Source: Seongchinamella sediminis
GTDB taxonomy: Bacteria; Pseudomonadota; Gammaproteobacteria; Pseudomonadales; Halieaceae
Length of the DNA: 51,990 nucleotides
Reading direction: 5' to 3'
NCBI RefSeq assembly: GCF_003457605.1
Contig: NZ_QRAN01000023.1
Coordinates: 1 to 51,990 of the forward strand
Part shown: positions 1-7,856 of the stretch, piece by piece
Numbering within the stretch: position 1 is the first letter of the stretch
Layout of the letters: each line of letters opens with the position of its first letter
Notes under the pieces: generated by a model
What the model saw: the letters and a program-made list of their open reading frames with translations, nothing else
What the model was told of the DNA's origin: nothing
Databases searched by the model: none
Made by a program: the position numbers and the translations under genes

Positions 1-1
1 C

Positions 2-1444
2 GCACTTCCTGCCGAACTTGAAACCGACCAGGACCTGGCCGATCACATCACCCTGCTGGCCGGCCAGATCAATGCCGCCAACCACCGTCTGTTAAAGCTC
101 ATCGCGGAGTTTGACCGGCGCAAGGGCTGGAGTGGTGGTGGCACGCTGCGCTCCTGTGCCCACTGGTTGAACTGGAAATGCGGGATCGCCCTGGTTGCCG
201 CCCGGGAAAGAGTGCGGGTAGCCCACTGCCTTGAAAACCTGCCGCAAATTGATGCTGCCTTCGCCGCCGGCGAGATCAGCTACTCCAAGGTCCGCGCCAT
301 GACCCGCGTGGCGACCCCGGCGAACGAGGATTACCTGCTCTATATTGCCCGCCAGGGCACCGCCAGCCATGTGGAACAGGTGGTGAAAAAATACCGCGGG
401 GTATGCCAAAAACCGGATCAGCCTGTTGAGCAGGAGCAGGAAAACCAACGGGAACTGCTTTACTACCAGGGCGATGATGGTATGTGGATCATCCACGCAA
501 AACTGCCCCCTGAAGCCGGCTCCCTGTTGGTAAAGGCCATCGAGGCGATAGCCTTGCCCGGGCAGCAGGCAGCGCAAAAACAAGCCCAAAACGATTCCGC
601 GGAATCGTTTTCACCCGCACAGTCGAAGGCAAAGACAGAGCAATTCCAGCACTTACTCAGCCACACTCGTGCGGACGCCCTGGTAGCCATGAGCGAACAT
701 TTCCTGGCGACTTACACCAGGGATGGCGAGCAGCGGGGACTAACAGGCAGCGAGCGCTGCCAGGTGATGCTGCATGTGGATATCAACACCCTGCGGCAGC
801 ACAGCAAAGGCACCGACTGCGCCCATGAGCACTGCCACCTCGATAATAAGACCTGGCTCTCCCCGGACACCGCCCGACGGCTGGCCTGCGATGCCAGCCT
901 GCTCACCGTGCTGGAAGACGAAAACGGCGAGGTACTCAATATCGGCCGTCGCAGCCGCACGGTGCCTGCCCATATCGGCAGGGCATTGAAAGCGCGCGAT
1001 AAAACCTGCCGTTTTCCAGGCTGCTGCGAATCTCGGTACGTTGATTTTCACCATATCCAGCACTGGGCCGATGGCGGTGAGACCAGCCTGGACAACCTCG
1101 TCACCCTGTGCCGCTACCACCACCGGCAATTACACAGTGGCAGCTTCTCTATTAGTGCGAGTAAAAACAAGGGTAAAACTCAGATGACTTTCTTGAGGCC
1201 CTCAGGCGAGGAAATTGAAAGCAGCTTCTATCCACAGTTTCCCCACGATTCCGCGGAATCGTCTGCGCAGGCCTTGAGCAGCATCGCGCCCGGGGTTGAT
1301 AAGGGCACTGCTGTCACCAACTGGCGAGGAGAGGATTGCGACTTCGGTATGGCGGTAGACGCCTTGTTTTGGCGTGATGGCGGTAGCAATACCACTAACA
1401 CGGTGTGTCATTCCACGTATATACACTCGGAATCCAGCAGATAG
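2..1444 (+). CDS. DUF222/HNH endonuclease family protein, copy 1 (5' truncated by window edge)
   Basis: The frame is open from base 2 and continues off the left edge, so the start is outside the window; about 480 residues are visible. The N-terminal two thirds match the DUF222 (13E12-repeat type) domain. A C-terminal HNH nuclease fold lies at about 1007-1135: a CxxxxC pair, then DFHHIQHWADGG, N at the middle of the motif, and CRYHHRQLH. Such proteins are usually multicopy and of unproven function; nuclease activity is inferred from the intact HNH residues. A nearly identical inverted copy lies at the right end of the window. Two in-frame palindromes (588-611 and 1245-1262) encode DSAES in low-complexity linkers. 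Compared with copy 2, the TAA stop has become TAT (1418-1420), adding eight codons before TAG. The 3' end runs tail-to-tail into a decayed roxA 3' tail. Confidence 0.9.
   Translation, partial: ALPAELETDQDLADHITLLAGQINAANHRLLKLIAEFDRRKGWSGGGTLRSCAHWLNWKCGIALVAARERVRVAHCLENLPQIDAAFAAGEISYSKVRAMTRVATPANEDYLLYIARQGTASHVEQVVKKYRGVCQKPDQPVEQEQENQRELLYYQGDDGMWIIHAKLPPEAGSLLVKAIEAIALPGQQAAQKQAQNDSAESFSPAQSKAKTEQFQHLLSHTRADALVAMSEHFLATYTRDGEQRGLTGSERCQVMLHVDINTLRQHSKGTDCAHEHCHLDNKTWLSPDTARRLACDASLLTVLEDENGEVLNIGRRSRTVPAHIGRALKARDKTCRFPGCCESRYVDFHHIQHWADGGETSLDNLVTLCRYHHRQLHSGSFSISASKNKGKTQMTFLRPSGEEIESSFYPQFPHDSAESSAQALSSIAPGVDKGTAVTNWRGEDCDFGMAVDALFWRDGGSNTTNTVCHSTYIHSESSR
588..611. repeat. 24-bp perfect palindrome inside HNH copy 1
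   Basis: The core ACGATTCCGCGGAATCGT (591-608) extends to a perfect 24-bp palindrome with AAAA/TTTT ends. It is in frame and encodes the DSAES part of a linker between the DUF222 region and the rest of the protein. The same 24 bp occur at 51571-51594. Confidence 0.95.
1245..1262. repeat. 18-bp copy of the palindrome near the 3' end of HNH copy 1
   Basis: ACGATTCCGCGGAATCGT recurs 654 bp after the first copy, again in the same frame and again encoding DSAES, in the tail that follows the HNH motif. Its counterpart in the inverted gene is at 50920-50937. Confidence 0.95.
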
Positions 1445-1525
1445 CCCAGCCACTGCAGCACTATGATATCGCTGGTTACCGAGGACAGTTGTCAGCGACA
1501 GCGAAATAGCCATCGCCGGCGAACT
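1408..1525 (-). pseudogene. decayed 3' tail of a roxA-like cupin gene
   Basis: On the minus strand this stretch reads QWLGYLLDSECIYVE then TGA, against QWLDYLLESGCIYVE then TGA at the end of the intact roxA gene near 50765. Upstream, FAGDGYF resembles the FANGDSR part of RoxA, but frame changes and deletions separate the pieces. There is no start and no complete domain. It stands tail-to-tail with the HNH gene exactly as the intact roxA does at the right end, so the duplicated unit includes roxA flanking sequence. The homology is read directly from the two sequences; the history is inferred. Confidence 0.8.
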
Positions 1526-1547
1526 GGAAAAAGCCCAGGGCAAATGA

Positions 1548-1735
1548 TCAATAAGCCGCTACATCACTGCGGCCTCGGTCTTGCCACGGTAAGCCCTCAA
1601 CTGCATCATCCTGCTTGCGCCAGCCCTTGCGTCTGTCGAAATCGGCGATAAGTTTAAGTAGGCGATGGTTGGCAGCATTGATCTGGCCGGCCAGCAGGAT
1701 GATGCGATCGGCTCGTGTTTCTGCAGTTTCGCTCT
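1548..1735 (-). pseudogene. N-terminal remnant of a third DUF222/HNH gene
   Basis: The minus strand from about 1730 to 1620 encodes ILLAGQINAANHRLLKLIA and then FDRRKGW, nearly matching the start of HNH copy 1 (bases 35-130). After KGW the similarity ends abruptly, and the frame runs through unrelated sequence to a stop at 1548-1550. A TAA lies just upstream and no good start codon is visible. It is therefore a broken 5' fragment of another family member, most likely cut when a neighbouring HNH/roxA-tail unit arrived. With the roxA tail it accounts for most of the apparent gap between 1445 and 1762. Confidence 0.8.
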
Positions 1736-1762
1736 GTTTTTACTGGCTTTTTTGAAGTTTGA

Positions 1763-2977
1763 TTAGAAATAGTCAAGGGTGGGGAAATCGGCCCTGGCAT
1801 CGATACAATCCGCCAGGAACAGGGCGAGCCCCATGTCACCGTCCCACAGGCTCGAATTGCTCGCGCGCCTGGACTCGGCGTACTCGGCGCGCTGCTCCAG
1901 CGCCGATACCGCAAACTGACGCGCGCGCTGCAGCCACCGCGCATCCTGCGTCAGATGGTACAACTTCAGCAGGGCATAGCCATTACCCGGCGTGCCATGG
2001 CACAGGCCTGGATACTTGTTGAGTGGTCCCGCCTTCCAGGTTAGTTCGCCGGCTTCCAGCAAGACCTGGTCAACGTCCTCATAACCACGACCATAGAGCG
2101 CAGACAAACTAATCACAAAGCCCGGAGACCCATGGCACTGCTGGACCAGATTCCGGTCGCGGCCTTTCCGCGCCTTGCCGATACTGGGTGGCCAGTTGGC
2201 AAGACCCTGTTCGCGTTGCGCAGTGCGCGTCACAGTGCTTGCAATACTATCAAGCCACTGCTTGCGCATTTCTTCATCGAACAGTTCCAGTGAACGCAAC
2301 AGTGGAAAGACGTTTCCCACATAACCATGTCCCGCGCCGGTCAGCCAGGTCTGCTCTCCGTAGAGTTCGATATGCCACATGGCACAGCCGCTTTGCGGCT
2401 CGGGTTCGAGCCTCTCCCAGAGGTAGGCGGCGCCCCGGCGTACATGATCGGCAAAGCGTTGTTCGCCGCTTGCAGCATACAGGTGACTGGCCACCAGCAT
2501 GGTGCTGGGCGCACCCCAAAGGTTTTCCATCCAGGGATGCCCGATATTGGCAGCAATCAGTTCATCGAGCCGGTCCAGCAGGCCTGGCTTGCCGGTTTCC
2601 TTCCAGACCTGCAGGTAAACCCCGGTATCGCCGAGATAAAAGGAATGGGAGAGCGGCACACCATATTCTGCAAATAATGCATCATAATTCAGGCGTTCTG
2701 GGGTAGCCGCCAGTTGAGTTGCGCAGAGTTCAGGTAGAGATTGCTCCAGGTAACCCCGTGCGTAAAGGGTATCGAGCGTCCAGGCGATCCCCGCAACACC
2801 GGCGTAGAGGCTCAGGGGCAGTTCCTCTTCACCTGGCCAGAGCCCACTTGCCGAACGGGCAGAGAGTACGGCATCAACCAGGGATTGGATTTCGTGTCGC
2901 GCCCTGGTTTCATCCCAGGGTGTGGCACTCACCGCGCGGTGACGATCTGGCTCGAAAAGTGGGACTGGGTCTGACAT
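1763..2977 (-). CDS. stand-alone LanC-like protein (lanthionine synthetase C family)
   Basis: This 404-residue protein has the alpha/alpha toroid pattern of the LanC family: GAGHG (214-218), QQCHGSPG with C281/H282, LCHGTPGNG with C326/H327, and a final WDGDMGLALFLADC. The Cys, Cys-His set matches the zinc ligands of LanC cyclases, which activate a cysteine thiol. No dehydratase, precursor peptide or exporter lies nearby, so lanthipeptide synthesis is not supported; stand-alone LanC-like proteins also include thiol-addition enzymes of the eukaryotic LANCL type. ATG at 2977 is preferred, with an in-frame GTG at 2983 as alternative. It follows the CoA-transferase by about 10 nt and is probably the last gene of that operon. 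Confidence 0.85.
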   Translation of the reverse strand: MSDPVPLFEPDRHRAVSATPWDETRARHEIQSLVDAVLSARSASGLWPGEEELPLSLYAGVAGIAWTLDTLYARGYLEQSLPELCATQLAATPERLNYDALFAEYGVPLSHSFYLGDTGVYLQVWKETGKPGLLDRLDELIAANIGHPWMENLWGAPSTMLVASHLYAASGEQRFADHVRRGAAYLWERLEPEPQSGCAMWHIELYGEQTWLTGAGHGYVGNVFPLLRSLELFDEEMRKQWLDSIASTVTRTAQREQGLANWPPSIGKARKGRDRNLVQQCHGSPGFVISLSALYGRGYEDVDQVLLEAGELTWKAGPLNKYPGLCHGTPGNGYALLKLYHLTQDARWLQRARQFAVSALEQRAEYAESRRASNSSLWDGDMGLALFLADCIDARADFPTLDYF

Positions 2978-2987
2978 GGTCACCGAC

Positions 2988-4100
2988 TCAAGATTGATAA
3001 TTTAGCATGACCCCTGCTGCCTCAAACGACTGCACTTCCTCCTCACTGAACCCGGCCTCAGCGAGAATCTCGGCAATGTGCTCACCCAGCCGGGGCGGAT
3101 GGCGGGTGAGGCTGGCCGGCGTATCGGAGAAGTGGCCGGGGTAACGCACATAACGCAGGGTGCCCGGTTCCGGGTGCTCGGCATCGAAGAGGGTGCGATT
3201 GTGCCTGGCCTGGGGATCCTCCGCGAATTCGCGAATCGTTTTTACCTTGCCGCAGGTAACGCCATTGGCGTCGAAGCGGGCCAGCAGTTCATCCGTCGGC
3301 CAACTCCCGATCTCTTCCTCGATGGCATCCAGCCAGGGGCCGAAATCGCTAATGCGCTCACCGACATTGCGCATACCCTCGCGCTCTAGCAAGTGCTCGC
3401 ACTCAAGCGCCTGGCAAAGTCCCTCGAAGTGATTGTCCTGCAGCGCCATGCCCACCACGTGGCCGTCGAGGGTCGCGAAAGTGCGCAACACCGCCAGTGG
3501 TTCCGCATCCGGCAGCTCCGAGGGTTGGAAACTGTCTACCGGCAGCATATCTGGCAAGGAATTGGCCGCGCAGGCGTCGATCATCGGTACATCCACGCGC
3601 TGGCCACGCCCGCTGCCGTTGATGCTCTCCCGGGCATAAAGTGCCGCCATAGCGATGCCGGCAGCGGTGGTCGCGGTGGTCTTGTCAACAATAGCGGACT
3701 GGATCAGTTGCGGTTTGCCGCCAAACCGTTTGCCCTGTATGTGCATCATCCCCACCAGACCCTGGGCGATGGGGTCATAGGCAGGGCGAAAACTCTCCAC
3801 CAGGATATCCACGTCGGTCGCCAGCCGCTTGAGGATGGCAATACCTTCTTCCTTTTGTAAGTTGAGCGCCAGGCTGCGCTTGTTGCGATTCATCTGGTAG
3901 TAGAAGCCGGTGAGGCCGCCGTTTTCCGGCGGCATCATCCAGCGCGCCACCTCGCCGTGGGTGGGCTCGATCTTGATCACCTCGGCGCCCAGGTCGCCCA
4001 GCATCTGGCTGCACAGGGGGCCGGTGATCATGGAGGTGACATCCAGAACGCGAATGCCCTTGAGTGGGCCCTCACTGGCTTTGCCAAGTTCGATGTCCAA
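2988..4100 (-). CDS. class III (CaiB/BaiF) CoA-transferase with internal deletion
   Basis: This 370-residue protein begins with LKGIRVLDVTSMITGPLCSQ and LGAEVIKIEP, typical of family III CoA-transferases, which move CoA between carboxylic acids. The family Asp nucleophile is most likely D139 in AIVDKTTATTAAG. Family members are usually about 400 residues. Here VESFRP runs straight into AYDPIAQG, skipping about 30 residues (normally a GLGY and SGFG stretch) that separate these motifs; D139 would align near residue 169 of formyl-CoA transferase if the gap is restored. The start is TTG at 4100, chosen because AGGAG (4107-4111) lies 6 nt upstream. It sits between the TPR gene (51 nt) and the LanC-like gene. 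Activity is uncertain because of the deletion. Confidence 0.88.
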   Translation of the reverse strand: MDIELGKASEGPLKGIRVLDVTSMITGPLCSQMLGDLGAEVIKIEPTHGEVARWMMPPENGGLTGFYYQMNRNKRSLALNLQKEEGIAILKRLATDVDILVESFRPAYDPIAQGLVGMMHIQGKRFGGKPQLIQSAIVDKTTATTAAGIAMAALYARESINGSGRGQRVDVPMIDACAANSLPDMLPVDSFQPSELPDAEPLAVLRTFATLDGHVVGMALQDNHFEGLCQALECEHLLEREGMRNVGERISDFGPWLDAIEEEIGSWPTDELLARFDANGVTCGKVKTIREFAEDPQARHNRTLFDAEHPEPGTLRYVRYPGHFSDTPASLTRHPPRLGEHIAEILAEAGFSEEEVQSFEAAGVMLNYQS

Positions 4101-4151
4101 TTGCTACTCCTGTTACTGTTTTATTATCGGTCCGTGCGAGTGTCCCAGTGG

Positions 4152-5939
4152 TCACCTTACAATCTCCTGATCGAGTGCTGGCACCTCAAGCTGGTACCTG
4201 GCCAGCTGGGCGTCACTGGCGCCGGCTCGCGCCAGAAATGCCTGCCAGCGTGGATCAGGGCGCAGGTTGTTGTACAGCGGCTGCAATTTCCATTCGCCCC
4301 AACCGCCGGCACCGTAGGTTGCATACTCGAGTTCCAGCCACCTGAATGCCTCATCGAGTTCACCCCGCCAGGCATAGACATGGGCGACTTCTGATGGCCA
4401 CTTCTTACCCCACTGGTCGATCAATTCGTCCAGCGCGGTAGCGGCCTGCGTCTGTTGGCCGAGGCTGTAATAAGCCAGTGCCCGACCTTTTACCCGATGA
4501 GTGGCGTCGTTTTCTGTCGCCCAGATAGCCAGCGCTTCCTCAGTGCGGCCGGTGAGTAGCAGAATTTCGCCGAGGTGATAGCGGACATTGGCATATTCCG
4601 GGCTGAGGCGAAGCACGGAGTGAAAGGCCTGCTCCGCTTCATCCAGGCGATTGGCGTATTTATAGGCCAGGGCCAGGTTATAAGTCGCCACGGCGTCGAG
4701 CGGCGATGCCGCAACGCTGTACTCATGCAGCTTTATCGCTTCGTCTATCCGCCCCAGGGATTGCAGTATGGTGGCGGCGCCGCTCGCCAGGTCGAGATTC
4801 TGCGGCTGCAGCTGAAAGCCTTTTTGCAGGTAATCAATGGCTGCTTCCACGTCGGCATCGTACCAGAATGCAGCCCAGGCGAGCTGGTCGTAACCCGGCG
4901 CGTAGTCCGGATCCACACTGACCGCCCGCTGGGCCGCCTCACGCCCCTGGCGGTAGCCGTGATCGTAATCGATGAGGCCTTCTGCTGCCTGGTTTTGATA
5001 CAGGCCACTCAGCTCCGCCCACGCCGGCGCATACCGGGAATCGATGTCCAGCGCCTTGCGCAGCAACTTTGTCGCTTCCATCATCTTTTCCGGGCTGCCA
5101 CTGCGGGCGAGATACCTGCCTTTCAAATACAGGGTATAGGCATGTGGATCAGCCTGGCGGACTCGGTATAGCTGATCGCCAAGGATCGCGGCTTCCAGGG
5201 TCGCGCTTACCTGCCGTGAAATCCTGTCCTGGATTGAAAATATGTCACTGTATGCCTCCTCATAGGTCTCCGACCAGACATGGAAGCCGCTGCTGGCCTC
5301 GATTAACTGCACTGTGATGCGCACCTGCTCGCCGTCACGACGAACGCTACCTTCAAGCACATGTGACACATTAAGTTGGCTGGCGATGTCGCTGATGGCG
5401 AGCCCTGAATGGCGGAAGTTGAACGATGAGGTCCTGGCGGCCACCCTGAGTGCGGGGTTTTGCGCGAGCAGGTTCAACAACTCCTCGGCCAGGCCATCGG
5501 CAAAATATGCCTGGTCCTGTGCCGCCGTCATATCATCAAACGGCAGTACCGCAATCGACTTTGTTGGCGGTCCTATCCAGGGCGATGCAGGACTCAACAA
5601 AAACTTGTCGATGGCGAAGAACAGTACCGCCATCGCCAGCACAGCGATGATAACCAGGTCGCTTTTACGGCTGCCGCCCCCGGCAATTTCCGGGTCGCGA
5701 TCAATGTCCGCCTGGGCGCGTAACCTGCCCGGAGACCATTCAAATACCCAGGCCAGACAGAGTGCAGGGATAAAGCCAATCAACAGGGCGAGAACAACCC
5801 AGCGAATATGCGATTCATCAAGATCGTATATCGGCAAGGTGGTTTCCAGAACCTGCACCAGCAACCAGGCCACCGCCAGGTAGGCGATCGCCGCCCGGTG
5901 CACGTTCCGGCGCCTGAGTTCCGCGATAAACCCTTTCAT
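4152..5939 (-). CDS. TolB-like/TPR membrane protein (adenylate-cyclase-associated type)
   Basis: The protein has 595 residues from the ATG at 5939, where the sequence MKGFIAELRRRNVHRAAIAY matches the usual start of this family; an upstream ATG at 5987 would add 16 residues. Three hydrophobic segments (about 16-38, 45-68 and 93-115) precede a FlgO/TolB-N-like domain (about 127-250, with SIAVLPFDDM and YFADGLAEELLNLLA) and then a series of TPR-like helices to the C terminus. Relatives often carry a cyclase or winged-helix domain at the N terminus; this one has only membrane helices. The soluble part is probably a scaffold, and no enzymatic residues were recognised. It lies 56 nt after the carboxyltransferase gene on the same strand. 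Confidence 0.85.
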   Translation of the reverse strand: MKGFIAELRRRNVHRAAIAYLAVAWLLVQVLETTLPIYDLDESHIRWVVLALLIGFIPALCLAWVFEWSPGRLRAQADIDRDPEIAGGGSRKSDLVIIAVLAMAVLFFAIDKFLLSPASPWIGPPTKSIAVLPFDDMTAAQDQAYFADGLAEELLNLLAQNPALRVAARTSSFNFRHSGLAISDIASQLNVSHVLEGSVRRDGEQVRITVQLIEASSGFHVWSETYEEAYSDIFSIQDRISRQVSATLEAAILGDQLYRVRQADPHAYTLYLKGRYLARSGSPEKMMEATKLLRKALDIDSRYAPAWAELSGLYQNQAAEGLIDYDHGYRQGREAAQRAVSVDPDYAPGYDQLAWAAFWYDADVEAAIDYLQKGFQLQPQNLDLASGAATILQSLGRIDEAIKLHEYSVAASPLDAVATYNLALAYKYANRLDEAEQAFHSVLRLSPEYANVRYHLGEILLLTGRTEEALAIWATENDATHRVKGRALAYYSLGQQTQAATALDELIDQWGKKWPSEVAHVYAWRGELDEAFRWLELEYATYGAGGWGEWKLQPLYNNLRPDPRWQAFLARAGASDAQLARYQLEVPALDQEIVR

Positions 5940-5995
5940 CGCCAGCAGTATAGCCCGGTTGGGAGCGCACTGAGCGACAGCCTGCAAGCTGCGCT

Positions 5996-7462
5996 TTAAA
6001 AAGTCCTCTCTTCCGCCTGGCTGCGCCCCAGCACATCGATGATCTCGGCCCGCAACTCCCGCGGATCGACCACCTTGTCAAAGGCCATGGCATCGGCGGG
6101 GACCCAGGCCCCGGCCTCCCGCGCCAGCATCTGCGCCTGCTCCTCGTCACTGGCACCGGCTGCCCGGGCGCCGCCGATGGCGGGAATGCCGCCGAGAGAT
6201 ACCGAGGGCAGGGCGATACTGATCGCCTGCCGGTCCCAGGGGTTCATGCCCATTACCGAGGAACCAAAACCGAACGCCTTGCGCAGGGTGACGACAATTT
6301 TCTGCCCGCGGAATCGCCGCTGGGCGCTGAACATGCGGCCCGCCGCTTTCAACACGCCCTGTGCCTCCGATTGTGGTCCCGGCAACACACCGGGGTTGTC
6401 CACCAGGCTCAGCAGCGGCAGCCCGAAGGCATCCGCCACTCCGATAAAGTGACTGGCCTTTTCCGCAGCCTGGCGGTTGATGGCGCCAGCCAGCACCAGC
6501 GGCTGGTTGGCAATCACCATGACCACGTGGCCGCCCAAACGCAGCAGGGCGCAGATAATGGACTCCCCGAAGGCCGGTTGCAGTTCGAATACGCTCTGCT
6601 CATCCGCTAACAGCTCCAGCACCGCGCGCATATCGTAGGCCCGGGCGCCAGCCGGCGGCAGCAGGTCGAGTAGCGCCTCCTGAGAGGGTGCCGCGTCCGC
6701 CGGCTGGCGCTGCCCGGCCAGCAGCGACAGGTAACGGCGAACCTGGTCGAACGCTTCCTTCTCGTTAGCTACCAGGTTGTGCACCACGCCGCTCTCCCGG
6801 CTGTGCATCTGCCCGCCGCCCAGTTCCTCGGGGGTAAGCCGCAGCCCCAGTGCGGCTTCCACCAGCGGCGGGCCGGCGGTGAACAGCGAGGCCCCCTCTA
6901 CCATGACGATAAAGTCGGCGAACATCCCGGTGAGCGCACCGTGCCCGGCGGAGGCTCCCAGCACCATGCACACCACCGGCACCACGCCCTGCAAGTCGGC
7001 GACCAGTTGCAAGTCATTGGGGGTGTTGGGGTAGCGTTCACGGCCGTTGCCGGCCCGCTCGCCGGCACCGTCGAGCATGATCACCAGGGGCAGGCGCTGC
7101 TCCAGCGCCAGTCGCACCAGCCGCGTTCTCTTCGCCGCGTTGACGTGCCCGATCGAGCCGCCCTTGACGGTAAAATCCTCGGCCAGCGCCACCGTGCTGC
7201 GGCCATGGACCCGACCGGTGCCGCCGACAACACCGTCGCCTGCCAGGGGGGCATCCCCGCCGGGATGCTGGCCGCCGGCCAGGGCGCCGATTTCCCGGAA
7301 ACTGCCGGGGTCGAACAGGCGCTGCAGCCGCTGCCGTGCGGTCAGCCGGTTGCGCGCCTGTTGCTGTGCTATTTTTTCGGGCCCGCCCATCGCTTCCGCT
7401 GCCTGCTGGCGCTGCTCAAGTTCCCGCAACAGGTTGAGCCAAAGTTGTCGATTGTCAGCCAT
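5996..7462 (-). CDS. acyl-CoA carboxyltransferase (carboxylase beta subunit)
   Basis: This 488-residue protein is a biotin-dependent carboxyltransferase of the propionyl/methylcrotonyl/geranyl-CoA carboxylase beta type: RLTARQRLQRLFDPGSF near the start, a first crotonase-like half with the ASAGHGALTGMFADFIVM stretch, and a second half with LVDNPGVLPG and KAFGFGSSVMG. It would move the carboxyl group from carboxybiotin to an acyl-CoA. No biotin carboxylase/carrier subunit lies nearby, so the partner must be encoded elsewhere. ATG at 7462 is chosen over 7474 because GGAG (7470-7473) lies 7 nt before it and overlaps the upstream ATG. It is the first gene of the minus-strand run ending with the LanC-like gene. 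The substrate is not evident. Confidence 0.9.
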   Translation of the reverse strand: MADNRQLWLNLLRELEQRQQAAEAMGGPEKIAQQQARNRLTARQRLQRLFDPGSFREIGALAGGQHPGGDAPLAGDGVVGGTGRVHGRSTVALAEDFTVKGGSIGHVNAAKRTRLVRLALEQRLPLVIMLDGAGERAGNGRERYPNTPNDLQLVADLQGVVPVVCMVLGASAGHGALTGMFADFIVMVEGASLFTAGPPLVEAALGLRLTPEELGGGQMHSRESGVVHNLVANEKEAFDQVRRYLSLLAGQRQPADAAPSQEALLDLLPPAGARAYDMRAVLELLADEQSVFELQPAFGESIICALLRLGGHVVMVIANQPLVLAGAINRQAAEKASHFIGVADAFGLPLLSLVDNPGVLPGPQSEAQGVLKAAGRMFSAQRRFRGQKIVVTLRKAFGFGSSVMGMNPWDRQAISIALPSVSLGGIPAIGGARAAGASDEEQAQMLAREAGAWVPADAMAFDKVVDPRELRAEIIDVLGRSQAEERTF

Positions 7463-7576
7463 GCGAGACTCCATCTGTGTTCACAGTTACTCTAGTCTAG
7501 TCGCCATGCCTGGCATACCAGCCACCTGGTAAATTGCGAAGCCGGAATAACTATCACGACCCGGCCGGACAATAGT

Positions 7577-7605
7577 TTGACAGGCTGGCCCAAACTGCCT
7601 ACAGT
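7577..7605 (+). promoter_or_regulatory. sigma70-type promoter of the btuB leader
   Basis: TTGACA (7577-7582) and TACAGT (7600-7605) are separated by 17 bp. Transcription would start near 7612, at the first bases of the cobalamin riboswitch. Confidence 0.75.
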
Positions 7606-7611
7606 GCGCCC

Positions 7612-7760
7612 CGGTTCTGGTGCCTGTCACCCCCGGCCCACTGCCGGTCAAGTCAGGTTAAATGGGAAGTGAGGTGATACCCCGTATCCTCCTCCGCTGC
7701 CCCCGCAACGGTCAACAGCACACGCTGAGAGCCCGAAACCAGCCAGGACTGAGCAACGAT
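7612..7760 (+). promoter_or_regulatory. cobalamin riboswitch
   Basis: The leader carries the class hallmarks in order: GGTGCC, AAATGGGAAGTGAGGTG, GCTGCCCCCGCAACGGT, and GAGCCCGAAACCAGCC near the 3' side. The core motif GCCCCCGCAAC is diagnostic. About 100 nt separate it from btuB; GGAGGG (around 7766-7771) can pair with CCCTCC (around 7815-7820) and may belong to the expression platform. The expected behaviour is repression of the receptor gene when adenosylcobalamin is abundant. Confidence 0.95.
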
Positions 7761-7856
7761 GGAGCGGAGGGCTTCATACATGGTTGTCCAGCCCAGCGCT
7801 GTATCTCCTGATCCCCTCCCTCAGTCGCCCCATTCCAGGCAATTGAGGAATTCAAA

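Noticed and set aside
1763-4100. Lanthipeptide biosynthesis cluster
   Set aside because: Only a LanC-like gene is present; no LanB/LanM-type dehydratase, precursor peptide or transporter lies nearby.
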